From Carposina sasakii (Eukaryota; Arthropoda; Insecta; Lepidoptera; Carposinidae): 64,000 nucleotides of DNA. Positions 1-11,393 of the stretch are shown piece by piece (position 1 is the first letter of the stretch; each line of letters starts with the position of its first letter). Location: the NCBI GenBank assembly GCA_014607495.2, contig CP053156.1:6262001-6326000 (forward strand), in the 5' to 3' direction. The translations under genes and the position numbers were made by a program. Under the pieces are notes generated by a model. That model was given only the letters and a program-made list of their open reading frames with translations, had not been told where the DNA came from and made no database searches.

Positions 1-100
1 AAATTGTTGTCGCTATCACTTGAAAATAATGGTGCCATTTTATTTTGAAGAGAACGCTCACAATCTTTGGAATAACAATGCAATCCGCCGAATTCCTAGG

Positions 101-158
101 ATTACGGAATTAGATTGTTTACGCCAAGCATTACGGAATTAGATTGTTTACGCCAATC
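101..158. repeat. 29-bp tandem duplication
   Basis: ATTACGGAATTAGATTG plus TTTACGCCAA is present twice head to tail (101-129 and 130-158), with a difference only at the last bases. The following 160-400 holds three looser copies of a TTATTGRRACGGGCC-type word (near 187, 299 and 372), which suggests an old transposon end region. Confidence 0.7.
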
Positions 159-529
159 GACAGAACTGTCAACGTCGACAGATAGGTTATTGAAACGGCC
201 GAACTGTCATTTTCGAACAGAGGGCAATCTCTTATCTGTGATCCTTCCTCCCACGGAAAGACTGCGTTCACGGATTGGAATTGCAATCCGTAGATAGTTT
301 ATTGGGACGGGCCAACCTTAAAATGGCTTGAATCTTCATTCTTTGATAGCTAAAAATGGATCAGGATTGGTTATTGGGACCGGGCGTTAGTCTGCTGTAA
401 TTTGTTTAAAGAGGTCGATTATTTGTTTAATTATGATACCTCTCTACTTTTATAAGTACAAACTCTAAGAGCTGAGATAAAGACATTATTTCTCGATCCA
501 TACAGGTTCGTCATTGAAACATTTATTCG

Positions 530-606
530 TATTCTTTATAGTACACATAATATGTAGTATACAGTATGTTGAATCATAAATAGTACAAATGCGAGCTTAT
601 CTCTAA
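530..606 (+). repeat. LINE-tail-like repeat (family G), interrupted by the MITE at 607-782
   Basis: ATTCTTTATAGTACACATAA through CGAGCTTATCTCTAA, resuming at 783 with TAAAAGAGATTTCTT, matches copies at 46400-46500 and (inverted) near 29200-29400. This word set (GAGCTTATYTCTAAAAAGAG) resembles the 3' tail of a widespread lepidopteran non-LTR element. The family name is not known to me. Confidence 0.5.
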
Positions 607-782
607 AGGTGGCTTCCCACGGTGCGTGATATTACGGACGGACGCGCACCAGCCCGCACCACGGATCGTGGGAAACGGAGCGTCCGTGGTAATACAGACG
701 CGTCCGTGGTGCGCGTCCGTCCGTAGCCGTCGGCGGCGCGTCCGCGTCCGTCCGCGAAATCACGCACCGTGGGAACCCACCT
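607..782. mobile_element. GC-rich MITE with TAA target duplication (PIF/Harbinger-like)
   Basis: The ends form an inverted repeat of about 40 bp. The left end begins AGGTGGCTTCCCACGGTGCG and the reverse complement of the right begins AGGTGGGTTCCCACGGTGCG. TAA lies directly outside both ends (604-606 and 783-785). The inside is rich in CCGTCCG words, and two overlapping ORFs there are composition artefacts. A 3-bp TAA/TTA duplication is typical of PIF/Harbinger-derived MITEs. Confidence 0.75.
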
Positions 783-1040
783 TAAAAGAGATTTCTTGTG
801 GGAAGAATTTATCATTTAGCGCGTTTGTTTATCGTGTTGAAATCTAACAGCCGAATTCCAAAACAAAACGATGTTGCATTGTCTAAACTTTCTGTATTCA
901 AGGAGATTATTATTTATTAAGCGCATATCGTTAAAGTTGTGATGTAGGTAATTGATCCCAAAGGATTTGAATGTAAAATATTTTATAGTATAAGTAATTA
1001 TTTATTAACAAATAATATTGGTCAAAATTAATCCTATCCT

Positions 1041-1262
1041 ACTTCTATTATAAACGTGAAAGTTTGTTTGTGAAAGGATGTTTGTTGCTCTCTCACGCAA
1101 AAACTACAAAATGGATGTTGATGAAACTTCACAATAACACAGCTTACATTTCAGAATAACGCATATGCTATTTATTACCCCGGGAAAATATTTTTATCCC
1201 AGACAATTTCGATATTATGTTTTTTGCAGTACACACGGACGGAGTCGCGGGCATACACTAGT
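1041..1262 (+). repeat. Lep1/Helitron-like repeat copy
   Basis: The copy starts at CTATTATAAACGTGAAAG and ends at ACACGGACGGAGTCGCGGGC followed by CACTAGTAC. These are the usual ends of the lepidopteran Lep1 family (ATTATAAATGCGAAAG ... GAAGTCGCGGGC). The middle keeps CCCGGGAAAATATTTTTATC. Confidence 0.65.
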
Positions 1263-3706
1263 ACATTCATATCGCAATCATACACCAATATTACACCACC
1301 TTTTAATATAATAAAATAAATAATGAATCTAATGAACTACAACAGGATATAAACATTAACAAAGACATAAAAAAGTTACAAACAAAAAATCAATGACAAA
1401 TTAGTAACACTATACTGTCGACACTTTTGTCCATAATATTATTAACTTTGGTATTGGCTTGCTTCATAAGTAAACATGAAATTAATTATTATTTATTTAT
1501 TTCATGTACAGATTTTAATGTTGCAAAATTGTCACTTAGCTCGTGCCTCGGAAAGCACGTAAAACCGTTGGTCCTGCGCCTGATCTCTCTCCGGTCGTGT
1601 CGGCTTTCCGTCCCATCGGACTATGAGGGAATAGAGAGTGCATCTGTGTTTGCGCACACACTTGTGCACTATAATATCTCCTGCGTACCTGGCCAATCTC
1701 CGTAGAGGTCGGTCGCCTTGGCCGAAATATGGTCGGAGATCATCATCATCATAAGTAAACACATAAAATCGGACTTAACTAATTAATTTGTAGGCACCTA
1801 GAACAGACATAGACGTATCGCTGTATTCCCGAAATGGAATAGCCAGAACCGAACTGGAAGTAGATGCAGCTCATTTATTCTAGTGAAGCCCCGGAATCAG
1901 CACACGAACCTAGAAAGCTGGAGCGAATCAAAACGCGACGTGACGCTCTAAACCCAGTGTTGAGACCCTTACCTTACCTTTGTCAATATGTGTCTCAGCA
2001 AATGGTCTTCAGGTGCGCCTACAGATGGTCTACATCAATAGTTGGTTAAAGAAACTTTTCCGTAACTTAACAAAAAAGCTAAATGTAAAAAGCTTTTTAA
2101 GAGCTATTTTCAAACGAAGTATAATCAAATTCTGCAGTCTGAACGTTAAAATATCCCTGCTAAGTTTTAGGTTAACTAGAAAATTAATTTCTAGCTAGCT
2201 CGCTGTTCGTTAGCTTTTTAATCTCGGTCTATTATAAAAAGGGGTAAAATCGAAAAAAATCTTCAATGCACATACATAAATAGTAGGTACCTAATATTAA
2301 AGTCAGATTATCGCATCTCTTGATGTTGTAATATAAGATTAAACAAAAATATGTGATCAATAAATTTTACTCGGTTTTAGTCTATCTGTAGTCAAGATTT
2401 GTTAAAGCGAAGTAAATTTGAATAATTCTGTTTTCGTATTTAACCTATATATACTCTTAAAGAAAATTTACAACAGTATAACATTATTAATTTTAGGACT
2501 ATTCTATGCCTATTACAAATCTCCTTTTATATTTGGATAGCACGCGTAAACAACATAAGGTAAAAGATAAATAATTTTACCATTCCTATCTCTCATACAA
2601 AACTAGCATAAATTAAATGTACACCAGTATAATATAGATAACAAATTCAGACTATTTCATACTGTCTCAATGTCCATATTGTTGACAATACCTATATTTA
2701 CAACCCGCATACGTCAATTGATCGCTTCCTATAGAGCAGACACCAATTGTGGATGCTGCTTTACTTTTATTTTGTAACGGAATTCACAATTGAGATGGTA
2801 ATCTCAAACAGCGAAGGGTGAGAATGGCGTAGGTATATGATAGTGGATACTGGACAGTGCGTAAATTAAATTTTGTTATCCCATTTGTTTATTTGCCTTT
2901 CTTGGTTTGTTTAGATTTTTCGGATTTTGTAAAGTTCAACAACTCAATAATAGTAGTGCACCTATGAGCAGCTAAAGCTTTAAGACCTGTAAGACATTTT
3001 ATTATAAGCAAACCAAGCATCTCCACATATATAGGTAAGGTACAAAAGGCTATCTTCCTCAAATGGGGTAGCCAGACCTGCAGGATTATGAGATCCCGCA
3101 TAGCGGAGATAGATCTCCAATATCTCTTAATGTCTAAATCTTGCACTGTACCTAAATCTACAAAATATTTGTGATTGTGCTTTATTCCCATTTCACTCTT
3201 TATATTAACTATCTTTATATAACCAAAAGTTATCTATCTCTGCACCATAAGCCAAAAGAATACTAATGATTTCGTCTATATCTGAATTCCTATACGACAA
3301 ATTAGCTTTCGTAAAGCCCTGACAAGCTGGACTGACCAAATTAGGACGTACGGTAGTCCATTAAACAAGGTGCTCCGAGATACTCGTACATAGGCAGATA
3401 GCTGCTGTAAGGACCCGTCCACATTGTCACGTCACGACATATCTTCGACGTGAAAGTTGACGTTCGAATATGCTACCTTGACGTTATAATTAGGGCTACC
3501 GTACAAATTCCTTAGCAATACACTCGCGACGCGACGTATCTTCAACGTGACGACGACAACGGAGGTAATACAGCCCCGTATTTTTCTTCAAGTAAATGAG
3601 GTTATTGTTTGCTTCGAATGGAGCTAGGCCTCAAGATTTATTTATGTCTTCCTATTATTTTTTTATAAAAAAAACGTATATACAGCTGCTTCTCTTACCG
3701 GGCATG
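1263..3706. other. Intergenic AT-rich stretch without a recognisable gene
   Basis: No exon with a plausible domain was found here. Near 1690-1750 a short GC-richer piece ends in ATCATCATCATC and looks like a LINE tail. Near 3410-3580 there is a degenerate, GACGT-rich, weakly inverted-repeated patch that may be an old MITE. The open frames present have no protein-like content. Confidence 0.5.
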
Positions 3707-3905
3707 CTGTACAAGTCAGTAGAGGGACAAGAGGGTCTTGGTGTTTTGTAGGCGATGGGCTGACCACCTGTCACTGCTAACCGAACTTGGACATCTCAAC
3801 TATACGCTCAAAATTGGTCAGAAGTCATTTGGTTCTATCGGCCCTTGGTGCTCTGCCTACCCCGTAAGGGATAAAGGCGTGATTAAATGTATGTATGTAT
3901 TTATT
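3707..3905 (+). repeat. SINE-like repeat (family E) with ATGT tail
   Basis: The stretch contains GGTTCTATCGGCCCTTGG and CTCTGCCTACCCCGTAAGGG and ends in ATGTATGTATGTATTTAT. Inverted copies lie at about 14080-14165 and 56515-56740. Its 66-aa open frame is not a gene. Confidence 0.6.
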
Positions 3906-4497
3906 TATGGGGTCGTAATATGGTTTCTTTTGAAACTCTGATTGCCAACTCAGCATTTGTTTTACGGCCGGCTGGCAATCCTCCTCGGGTATAGCTAAGT
4001 AACAATTTTTAGAAAATTCGTACGTGAAATAAATTCAGTAACTGGAACCTAACCCACAATCCCGACTGGAAGTGCCTATAAGTACATACATATTGAGATT
4101 CTCCTTAACCTTGCAATTGAGCTTAAATAATATTATAAAACCGAGGAAAGCAATATCATTGTACAAGTATCTACCTATACACTTACACATAAACAATATC
4201 CCTGTGAACTAGAATCCAGTTTCCTATAAACCTAGAAGCCCTATTGCTCAACGAATCGTTTACATAATGGTGTATCGATAGCCGGTTAGTATTGTTTTAC
4301 GGTAGGTTACATAACTTAGGTCTCAAGTTAGTCACGACCTAGTACGCTAGTCCCCAGGATACCTAACGTAGTGCTAACCTAGATTTATTACCTAATCCGA
4401 CTATTCTATATTTGGTAAGTGTATGTACTTTATTTATACACGGAAAGAGATGCAGCTGATGTATTTTAGTTATGCCCGGGATTGGCACAGAATATTA

Positions 4498-4975
4498 TAC
4501 AGGGTGAAAGTAGCAGCCAGGCAAATACTGAAATGCTGAACAAGTACCATTGTATTGAGTTATACGACAGTATTATAACTCGCAGGAAATGTATTTTTGA
4601 TTTGATTATCAGTAATCTTTGCTTTCCGCGCCAATTGTATCGGGCGATCCTGTGACTAATTAAATGGGCTTATTGGTTATTGTGTGACACATTGCTGTTT
4701 TTTGGATCACATGTCACTCTCCATTGGGGTTGATCAGTTAAATTAACTTTTTAGAAGGCAACATTTTTTTTTTAAATCATCTTTTAGATAATTTTTTTAA
4801 ATCATTATCTAAGGCCTAATTAAACGAACCAAACTATTTTTTTTCTAAAAATATGAAAACAAAAAATCGGAAAATTTTGCAATTTTCCTAGAAAAATTTT
4901 CAGTGTTTTCCGCCTCAGAATCATGATCTGAAGTCACCATATAAATATTTGCCTGGCTGTCATAAACACCCTGTA
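4498..4975. mobile_element. MITE family D, copy 1 (TACAGGGTG ends)
   Basis: The left end TACAGGGTGAAAGTAGCAGC, followed by CAGGCAAATACTG, is the inverse of the right end ATTTGCCTGGCTGTCATAAA, followed by CACCCTGTA. A second copy with the same ends and core (TTGCTGTTTTTTGGATCAC) is at 50271-50908. It carries no coding capacity. Confidence 0.75.
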
Positions 4976-5290
4976 TAGGTACATACATATACATATATAC
5001 ACGCGGCTGGATTCCCAAAAATGGGGCAGCGAGGACAGATGTAAAAAAAAGATATATATTATTTTTCTTAGGATAATAAGTATCTCGTGCTGATCTGGGC
5101 CTTGACTAGAATACATCTCCTACATGCCCTAAGAGGCCACTAAGAAACTCAAGGGGCGTACTCTCAGGTGATGAGCTAGCAACTTGTCCCTCTATGCTAA
5201 ACGCGACTGTAGAATCTTTATAGCAATCCTGCAGTTCTGGCAACCCCAATTTCGAGAGCACAACCGTGTATATGTGAAATTTTAAATGTT
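4976..5290 (+). repeat. Interspersed repeat family C, copy
   Basis: Words such as GGACAGATGT, GTGCTGATCTGGGCCTTGAC, TAGAATACATC, CTCAGGTGATGAGCTAGCAA and TCCTGCAGTTCTGGC recur here. They are shared with about 11985-12190, 34725-34830, 40640-40855, 45715-45830, 55860-56010 and, inverted, 9415-9510, 25830-26020, 57885-58020 and 58562-58720. It is probably a SINE or Helitron-like element; I could not assign the family. Confidence 0.5.
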
Positions 5291-5757
5291 ACTTCAAATT
5301 AGAGGTATTTAAGGGTCACAGTATTCAATATAACCACAGGTAACTAAGCCAAGGTATTGCCAATTTCCACAGTAGTGGTTTCCGAGCCAGTAATTGGATA
5401 TTAGTAATACCTAATAATGTAGTGCAGCCTGATATTTGCATCCGAACCGTAGCATTAGAGCGTTAAGTCAAGCAAGCATAATTGAAATGCGTGCGTTTTG
5501 CGGGTTGATGTATTTGTTTATTGAGGGTCTATAGGCAGATAAATACCTTGCACTGTGTCTTTGGAAAACATTATCCGTGTTATTACAAAAGAATTTAAAC
5601 ATTTTTTAAGCTAAACATGCTCTAAATTTGGCAGATATGCCATACATTTTGTTGTCAAACGACATATTTAAATCAAGTTTAACTTTAGGCGCTCTTTTGT
5701 AATAACACGTCGTTTAGGGTCTAGCTAGAGCATGATAAAAAAAACTACATACATACA

Positions 5758-5874
5758 TACAGAATGATTTTTGATTGTCAACGTTCCCGAAAACTACGGA
5801 ATCTCCTCATCATCACTATCATTTTTCTCCATGGAAGCATACCTGGGAAGTGTCAGCGAAAAAACACCCTGTAT
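5758..5874 (+). mobile_element. MITE family A, internally deleted copy
   Basis: Begins TACAGAATGATTTTTGATTG and continues TCAACGTTCCCGAAAACTAC, then jumps from GGGAAGTGTC directly to AAAAAACACCCTGTA. Both ends are present but about 250 bp of the middle are missing compared with the copy at 57471-57868. Confidence 0.75.
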
Positions 5875-5969
5875 AGTATATTATCGAAAAACATAACCCT
5901 CCTTCTCCTCTTTCTACCTCACTGAAAAGATAAACATTGACTTTAAAATTGCAAAATGATTCTTTTTAG

Positions 5970-7060
5970 CCGCATTATGGAGCGAGGATCCTCAGCGCCC
6001 TGGTCTCAAATCCTGCAGGAGACAATAGGGGAATCCCGGCTGAACGGAGAGGCCTTGAGGGACTACTTCAGACCTCTGGAAGACTGGCTGAGGAGCGAGA
6101 ACCTCAGGACTGGAGAGTATCTTGGATGGAGCTATGACGGGGACTATTGCAAGTTTAGGTATGGACTTTCTGTATAATAACCCACTAATGTAGTTTTCCA
6201 GATTGTGTGATATTAGTTATTCCTTTATAGCAATGGTTTTCAACTAGTGGTACACGTACCCCCAGGGGTACGCAAGGATGCATCAAGGGGTACGTGGCGC
6301 GTACCAAAAAAAAAACAATATTACCAAAACATATTTATACAACCAGATTTTTCAGAGTTGTGCAAAGAAAAACGTGCCCATTTGTCGCATTAATAAAATT
6401 GGTGTTCTCTGTCATCTTGTACTGTATTTTGATAGTAGTAAATTCGAAATACATCTGATTTCATCTCTTATTTATTAATCCTGCAATAAGGGGTACGCGA
6501 GTTTGAGGTCTTTCTTAGAGTGGTACGTAGAAAAAACTAATTGGGAACCACTGGCTTATAGTATTTCGCTTGTCATCATCATCATCGTCATCAGCCATGC
6601 CATATTTACTCACTGCCAAGGTTTTCTTCACTAGTCCATACACGTCAGTCTCATGCATTCTATATCTACCATCCATCCGTCCACCTAGCTTGTGATCTGT
6701 TTGGACGATTTGAGCCGTTTTCGATGTACCATCTTCTTTCATTTTGTTTAAGATATCATTTACGATAATCATCAAACCTTCCGTCCTTGGCAATTTGAGT
6801 TTCGTAAGAATCACTATATATTGCGCCGTTCCCATAAACAATAGGATAAGAGTAGGAAGATGAGGATCAAAATACATAAATTTCTGATCATAAATCTTCT
6901 CTATTCCAGTATCGAAACAGCTGGTCTACAAGTATACGGAGGGTTCTACAACGCAGCGTACCGCCACTTCGACGTCTCCTCCTTTTTGAGTCTGCTGTTC
7001 GTGTCCACTCTAACCACGGTGATAGGTCTTCGCTGGCTGATGCCTTGGTACATTGTATAG
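5970..7060 (+). CDS. Ance: Angiotensin-converting-enzyme-like peptidase (M2 family), last two exons
   Basis: These are the 3' end exons of a zinc dipeptidyl-carboxypeptidase-like gene. Exon A (5970-6158) follows the acceptor TTTTTAG and ends at GTATGG. Exon B (6910-7060) follows CTATTCCAG. Joining them keeps one frame (codon AG|T) and gives the last 112 residues. The motifs PWSQILQETIG, DYFRPLEDWLRSEN and GEYLGW match the conserved end of the ACE catalytic domain, which follows the HEXXH region lying upstream of this window. After it comes a hydrophobic stretch (FLSLLFVSTLTTVIGL, then WLMPWYIV) that could anchor the protein in the membrane. Many insect ACEs are secreted, so this tail points to the membrane-predicted Ance-3 type. 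The position beside Nimrod-like genes supports that. Whether it keeps active-site residues cannot be judged from this end. Family call is firm; the ortholog name is inference. Confidence 0.87.
6231..6553. mobile_element. hAT-like MITE in the last intron of the ACE-like gene
   Basis: The ends CAATGGTTTTCAACTAGTGG and (reverse complement of the right end) CAGTGGTTCCCAATTAG are inverted copies of the CAGTGGTTCYCAA type seen in hAT transposons. The flanks CTTTATAG and GCTTATAG look like a diverged 8-bp target duplication, as expected for hAT. The inside holds several GGGGTACG repeats near both ends and no transposase. Confidence 0.65.
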
Positions 7061-7743
7061 TAGTTGATACATCTTTTCCTTTTTACGAAACTGTTTTATC
7101 TTCTGAGGTGTGTATTTATGGCCAAATTGTGAAGAATTTTACGTCACGATAAGGGATTATTTAACAAGAATTAACAACAAAAAATAGTACAATCATCTCT
7201 TACGAAGTATAGAGTTCATGTTTCTGAATTCGCAGTCACTGTAATTTACAGAAGTCACCCTCTTTGGAGGTTAATTGGATATTAAATATAAACTATACAT
7301 ATAATGGATATGTTGGATATGTATTACATTTATATTTTTTATTTTATTGTTATCAAAATATCCCTCATCGTAGCTTAATCAAGAAACACTAAAGTGTTTT
7401 TTTTTTTCGATTCTGTCCACTCGTTTTCTTGTACGAGTAATGTTATGTGGATAAGTTTATTATTTTCAAAGTTTCCAATATTATAACAAAAGATCTTGTC
7501 TACCTTCTGAAAAGACAATATAAATATTAGTTAGTTATTACTTGTTCGTTAAATAGTTTACAGAGAAAATGTACTCGTTTGATAAACTTGGCATGATCAA
7601 AGTTAAATTCGCTTCGTTATTAATTTTACGTCAGTTACTTCTTAATTTTGTATATAACAAAGAATTTATATTAATTAGTTTTAGTTAAATGTAAATAGAG
7701 TTTTAATAACATGAGATTTTTAATGTATTTGTGATAAAGATCA

Positions 7744-7749
7744 AATAAA
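7744..7749 (+). terminator. Poly(A) signal AATAAA of the ACE-like gene
   Basis: A canonical AATAAA lies about 685 nt after the stop codon at 7058-7060, in AT-rich sequence on the same strand. No closer canonical hexamer was noticed, so this is the likely 3' end, with a 3' UTR of about 0.7 kb. Confidence 0.5.
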
Positions 7750-8369
7750 ATGTTTCTTAATATGTGTTTTATAATTAACGCTTTACCCTAATGATAATCA
7801 TAAATTAATATACGTCGTATAGTTAAGATTTTTAGGTACCCCTTTATTATAATTATAGAAAATGTGTACTACCACTGCTTCTTTGTTCACACAATGTCTT
7901 ATGCTATAAAACAAGGCATTGCATAAGTCTTTTTTTTTTAATACTCATTACAAATCATAGAAAATCAAGGTCTTAGCTAGCACCAGTTGAAATTGAATCT
8001 CAAATATAAATTATATCTACAATTGAATAGAATTCTCACAAAACTTCCAGTTGAACAATGCGGGGCTTAGTTCAATGGATTAATTGAACTTAATATACTT
8101 TTAGAGAACCAATTTGTCTGTCGGAGGGGTGTTAATATAAGAATATACGAATATTCTATACCTTTGGGTATATTTTAATATACTGTTAAAATTCCCGGTT
8201 ATACCACAGAAATCCTCTTTACATTTCTCCAAGAAAATTGCTGGATATGAAATTAGTTCAGGTGTGGTTTTCTGCTTTTATCATTTTTTTAGTAAAGTTT
8301 GCTTTGTCGATATATTGTGTTTGTTTATTAAACAGTTGATAGTGCATACAGCGATTTTTTGTTACAAAA
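7750..8369. other. AT-rich spacer, nothing recognised
   Basis: After the ACE poly(A) signal the sequence is AT-rich. No coding exon, repeat family or RNA gene was recognised. Confidence 0.4.
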
Positions 8370-8623
8370 GGTAGGTATATTAAGCGAGACGCTATAAAAA
8401 AGTCCAGTACATATAGAAAACTTAATTACAAAAACTATTATATTTTTATTATTATAATTTTTCAAGGTTGTATAAACATTCATGAGATGTTTAAGAATTT
8501 CTACATACTATCTGAAAAAATAACCATTTGATTTCGAGGCTAAAATTTTGATAGGATAATCATGACGGGCTATTTTCTAAACGCTTCGCTTGATAAACCT
8601 CGTTTGTTACACTCTGTATACAA
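8370..8623. mobile_element. MITE family B, diverged copy
   Basis: GGTATATTAAGCGAGACGCT at the left and TTTGTTACACTCTGTATA at the right are inverted relatives of the family B ends. The core has ATTCATGAGATGTTTAAGAA and ACATACTATCTGAAAAAATA as in the copy at 15200-15463. Confidence 0.65.
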
Positions 8624-10546
8624 ATACTGAACTATAAACAAAGTCCCAAGCTTCAATAAGTATGTCAATGGATAACTAATGGATATTAACTCTATTGACG
8701 TATAAATAGATCTAATATAAACAAGTAAGCACTTTATATCAATAAGCTAGCCGCCAAAAATAACGACATTAGCTGATGACCTTCGTTGCCTGCAGGGGGT
8801 AATGGAAGTGAAGAAATATATTTAGAAAACAACAATTTTACTGAAATGGCAGTGGACTGGTCACATCATTTTTTTTCCTACATCGTACCTACTCAACCGC
8901 TAGTCTTTCTAGACTAACATTAGCTGTAAAGAATTTACCTAATACATTGGCTATAGCATATATCGATACCTTGAGTCTCAAATGGCGTAATCACCATTTT
9001 GGCCAAATGACTTTTTTATGCTGTCTTACTCCATTTTTTTCTCTATCGATCCGTCTAATCAGAGCTTTAAATTAAAATTCGCAAAAATGTGGTGAGTACA
9101 GCCTACGTGTTTAGCGTCGATAAAAACTTTCCTATTTTGTAGACGTTACGACCTTTACGAAAAAATAAATACTAAAATTTTCGGTCGATACACCAATTAT
9201 TAAAATTACAATTATTTTTAAATGTGGCGTTTACAACCAGTCAGTGTCGTAAGTCGGTTTAATTCATACAAAGAAGTCTGTTCAAATCTAAAGACCAAAA
9301 ACACATAAAAATTTAGGTATGAATTACCTAAAAAAATCTAATTTCATTGTTACACTTGCTATTGATTTTAAAATTATTGATACTGTTTATTTTCCTCTAC
9401 ATCCTACAGCTATATTTAGCGGGGTCAAATGATTATCGCCTGAGAGAATGCCTGAATTTCCTTAGTCGACTCTTACGACATGCACGGAAGAGAATACAGC
9501 TATGTATTTTAGTGAAGATTATTTTAATTTTAATAATCTCCGTACAAAAATATTTTCAACCTATTCCATTCGCCACGTACACCTTTATTATTCAATCCAC
9601 ATCCCAACTTTAGGCCAGCTCTCAGCTGTGGCAAAATATTGTTCCTCTATCTCTCCCATCCCATCGCCGCTAATAAAATAAACAGTTCTTACCCCGCAAG
9701 CGGTCCCTGGATATTATTACATGAAACATAAAATACACCTACATAATATGCCTTTCACAAAAGTATTTTGGTTCAAAATCGCCTGGGCTCGTTAGATAGG
9801 GGAGAGTCGCCAGCGTGTCGCATGGTTTATGCAGTTATAGTTATGTTTAGAGTCTTTAGTCTCCCTTAGTCAGCTGATTACACTTCGAGAGTGTCACGTC
9901 TTGGTGACTGCAACAAGGAAGCTTCCGGAAATTGCAAAGATTGCTATGTGGGTAAGTATGTTATTAACAACAGGCACATAAAACATAATATAACTAGTTA
10001 AAGGAAGTAAATTGAAAATTTAGTTTTAGATATCTATTGAAAAAACTGTCTCACCCCCTGATCTTACAACTGAAATTAACCACCAAATACCGGTTACTAA
10101 CGGTAATAAAGCTCGTATTTTATATATACTATTATATTACTGGTGTTTAGAACCATATATCTTCAAATACAATTCATTGTCATTAATAACAAATACAATC
10201 TGATGTCATTCATTAGTATTTTTGTATATTTTTCACTTAAATATATACTTAATAAGTAATTTTGACTTTTTCATAAAAATACGCTTTGAAGGCTTAAGAT
10301 TTTTAAAACTTTGAGCATCAACACGTAAATTGGTAAAGTTCGAACAGCCAAACCTCTAAGTTGAGTTGTTAGTTACGGCTAGTTTATTGCTCTAAACTAG
10401 TAGCTCATAAGCCACTGGAGCAAGCCACGTGTCCTGATTTCCCTTGTCAGCCTCCCCGATAGAAAGCCGACGAGACAAGTGGCCTGCACAGCCTCCAACT
10501 AGATTAGATGGGCATGAGTGCCTTCAACAAAGCTGTATCAAGAATG
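8624..10546. other. Spacer with an inverted family C piece and a possible noncoding exon
   Basis: An inverted family C fragment (about 9415-9510, with CTTAGTCGACTCTTACGACA) lies in the middle. Near 9830-9951, sequence of more balanced composition ends at the strong donor GG|GTAAGT (9952). It could be a 5' noncoding exon of a plus-strand gene, but there is nothing coding to confirm it. Confidence 0.3.
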
Positions 10547-10770
10547 TACAGGGTGATTTTTGTCGTCAACGTTCCCGAAAACTACGGAATCTCCTCATCA
10601 TCACGATCATTTTTCTCCATGGAAGCATACCTAGGAAGTGTCTGGTTTCCAAAATATTAGGGTCCAAAGTTGAGTAAATAGACAGCGTGTTCTGCATAAA
10701 TGCACATTGACACGTGTAGCAAATTTTTTTCACGAGAAATAATTAATATCTGTATATGAAAAAACTAGCA
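10547..10770 (+). mobile_element. MITE family A, 3'-truncated copy
   Basis: TACAGGGTGATTTTTGTCGT opens the copy. It then follows the family through CTCCATGGAAGCATACC, TTAGGGTCCAAAGTTGAGTA and CACGAGAAATAATTAATATC, after which the similarity fades. The right end is not present. Confidence 0.75.
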
Positions 10771-10817
10771 TAATTAAATTTTATTTAAGTAATAAAATTA
10801 AATTTAAGTAATTTGGT

Positions 10818-10935
10818 ACACATATAGTCAAGCTAGAGCCTAAGAAAGGACATAGACTACTTTTTATTCTGGATAATTTCGACATTTTGTTTTTTTTTCA
10901 ATCCACACGGACTGAGTTGCGGGCGTCCACTAGTT
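10818..10935 (+). repeat. Lep1/Helitron-like repeat, 3' part
   Basis: GACATAGACTACTTTTTATT, then TAATTTCGACATTTTG and GTTGCGGGCGTCCACTAG match the 3' half of the Lep1 copies in this window. Confidence 0.6.
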
Positions 10936-11315
10936 CTAATACCAATACAGTGTTATTTTCTCTCACTACAGGAGAAAAAATTACACTTAACATAGGAGAA
11001 AAAATCTAACACTATTTACTCCACTTATTTATTTTCCACTATATATTTACTCCACACGTTCCAGTATAAAACCTTAGTAAGCCACATATTTCCAACATAT
11101 AAATACCAGTTTATTTTTCCCCGATAACACCCAGCAATCCTAATAAAAGTTTCCACAAATATTGGATTCGTTCAGTGCGCGCCAAAATGTCGCCGTAGTT
11201 TTCCAAAACAAGTGCACTATAAGATAAAGTGAGATGGTGCTATATGTTTATCATAAATGCATCCCGCTCACACTCGCCGAGAGTTGAAAACAGAGTTGAA
11301 TGGCAGGCGTTTAAT

Positions 11316-11393
11316 ATGAAATGGCTGAGAACAATGCGTGGAGAGCTACTGATTGTTTATGCAGTGCTAGTATTATTGTGTGAATTGGTTACG
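11316..11393 (+). CDS. Orphan signal-peptide exon (26 codons)
   Basis: From the ATG at 11316 the frame gives MKWLRTMRGELL, then a hydrophobic run (IVYAVLVLLCEL) and VT, and stops at a textbook donor ACG|GTAAGT in phase 0. This is the typical shape of a first coding exon of a secreted or membrane protein. About 145 nt upstream TTCAGTGCGCGCC resembles an arthropod initiator (TCAGT), so transcription may start close by. No matching downstream exon was found. Splicing to the 5' part of the NimA-like first exon (26615) would hit a stop after three codons, so if it feeds that gene it must skip that exon. It may instead begin a separate gene or be an alternative first exon. Confidence 0.4.

Noticed and set aside
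603..847. Two overlapping Arg/Val-rich open frames
   Set aside because: Produced by CpG-rich inverted repeats of the MITE at 607-782.
2889..3191. 100-codon minus-strand frame
   Set aside because: No domain, signal peptide, splice context or composition typical of a gene was seen, and it lies in AT-rich spacer.
6515..6877. 120-codon minus-strand frame in the last ACE intron
   Set aside because: It runs from the hAT-like MITE into intron sequence, ends in an Asp run from ATC repeats and has no recognisable domain. A transposon remnant is possible but cannot be supported.
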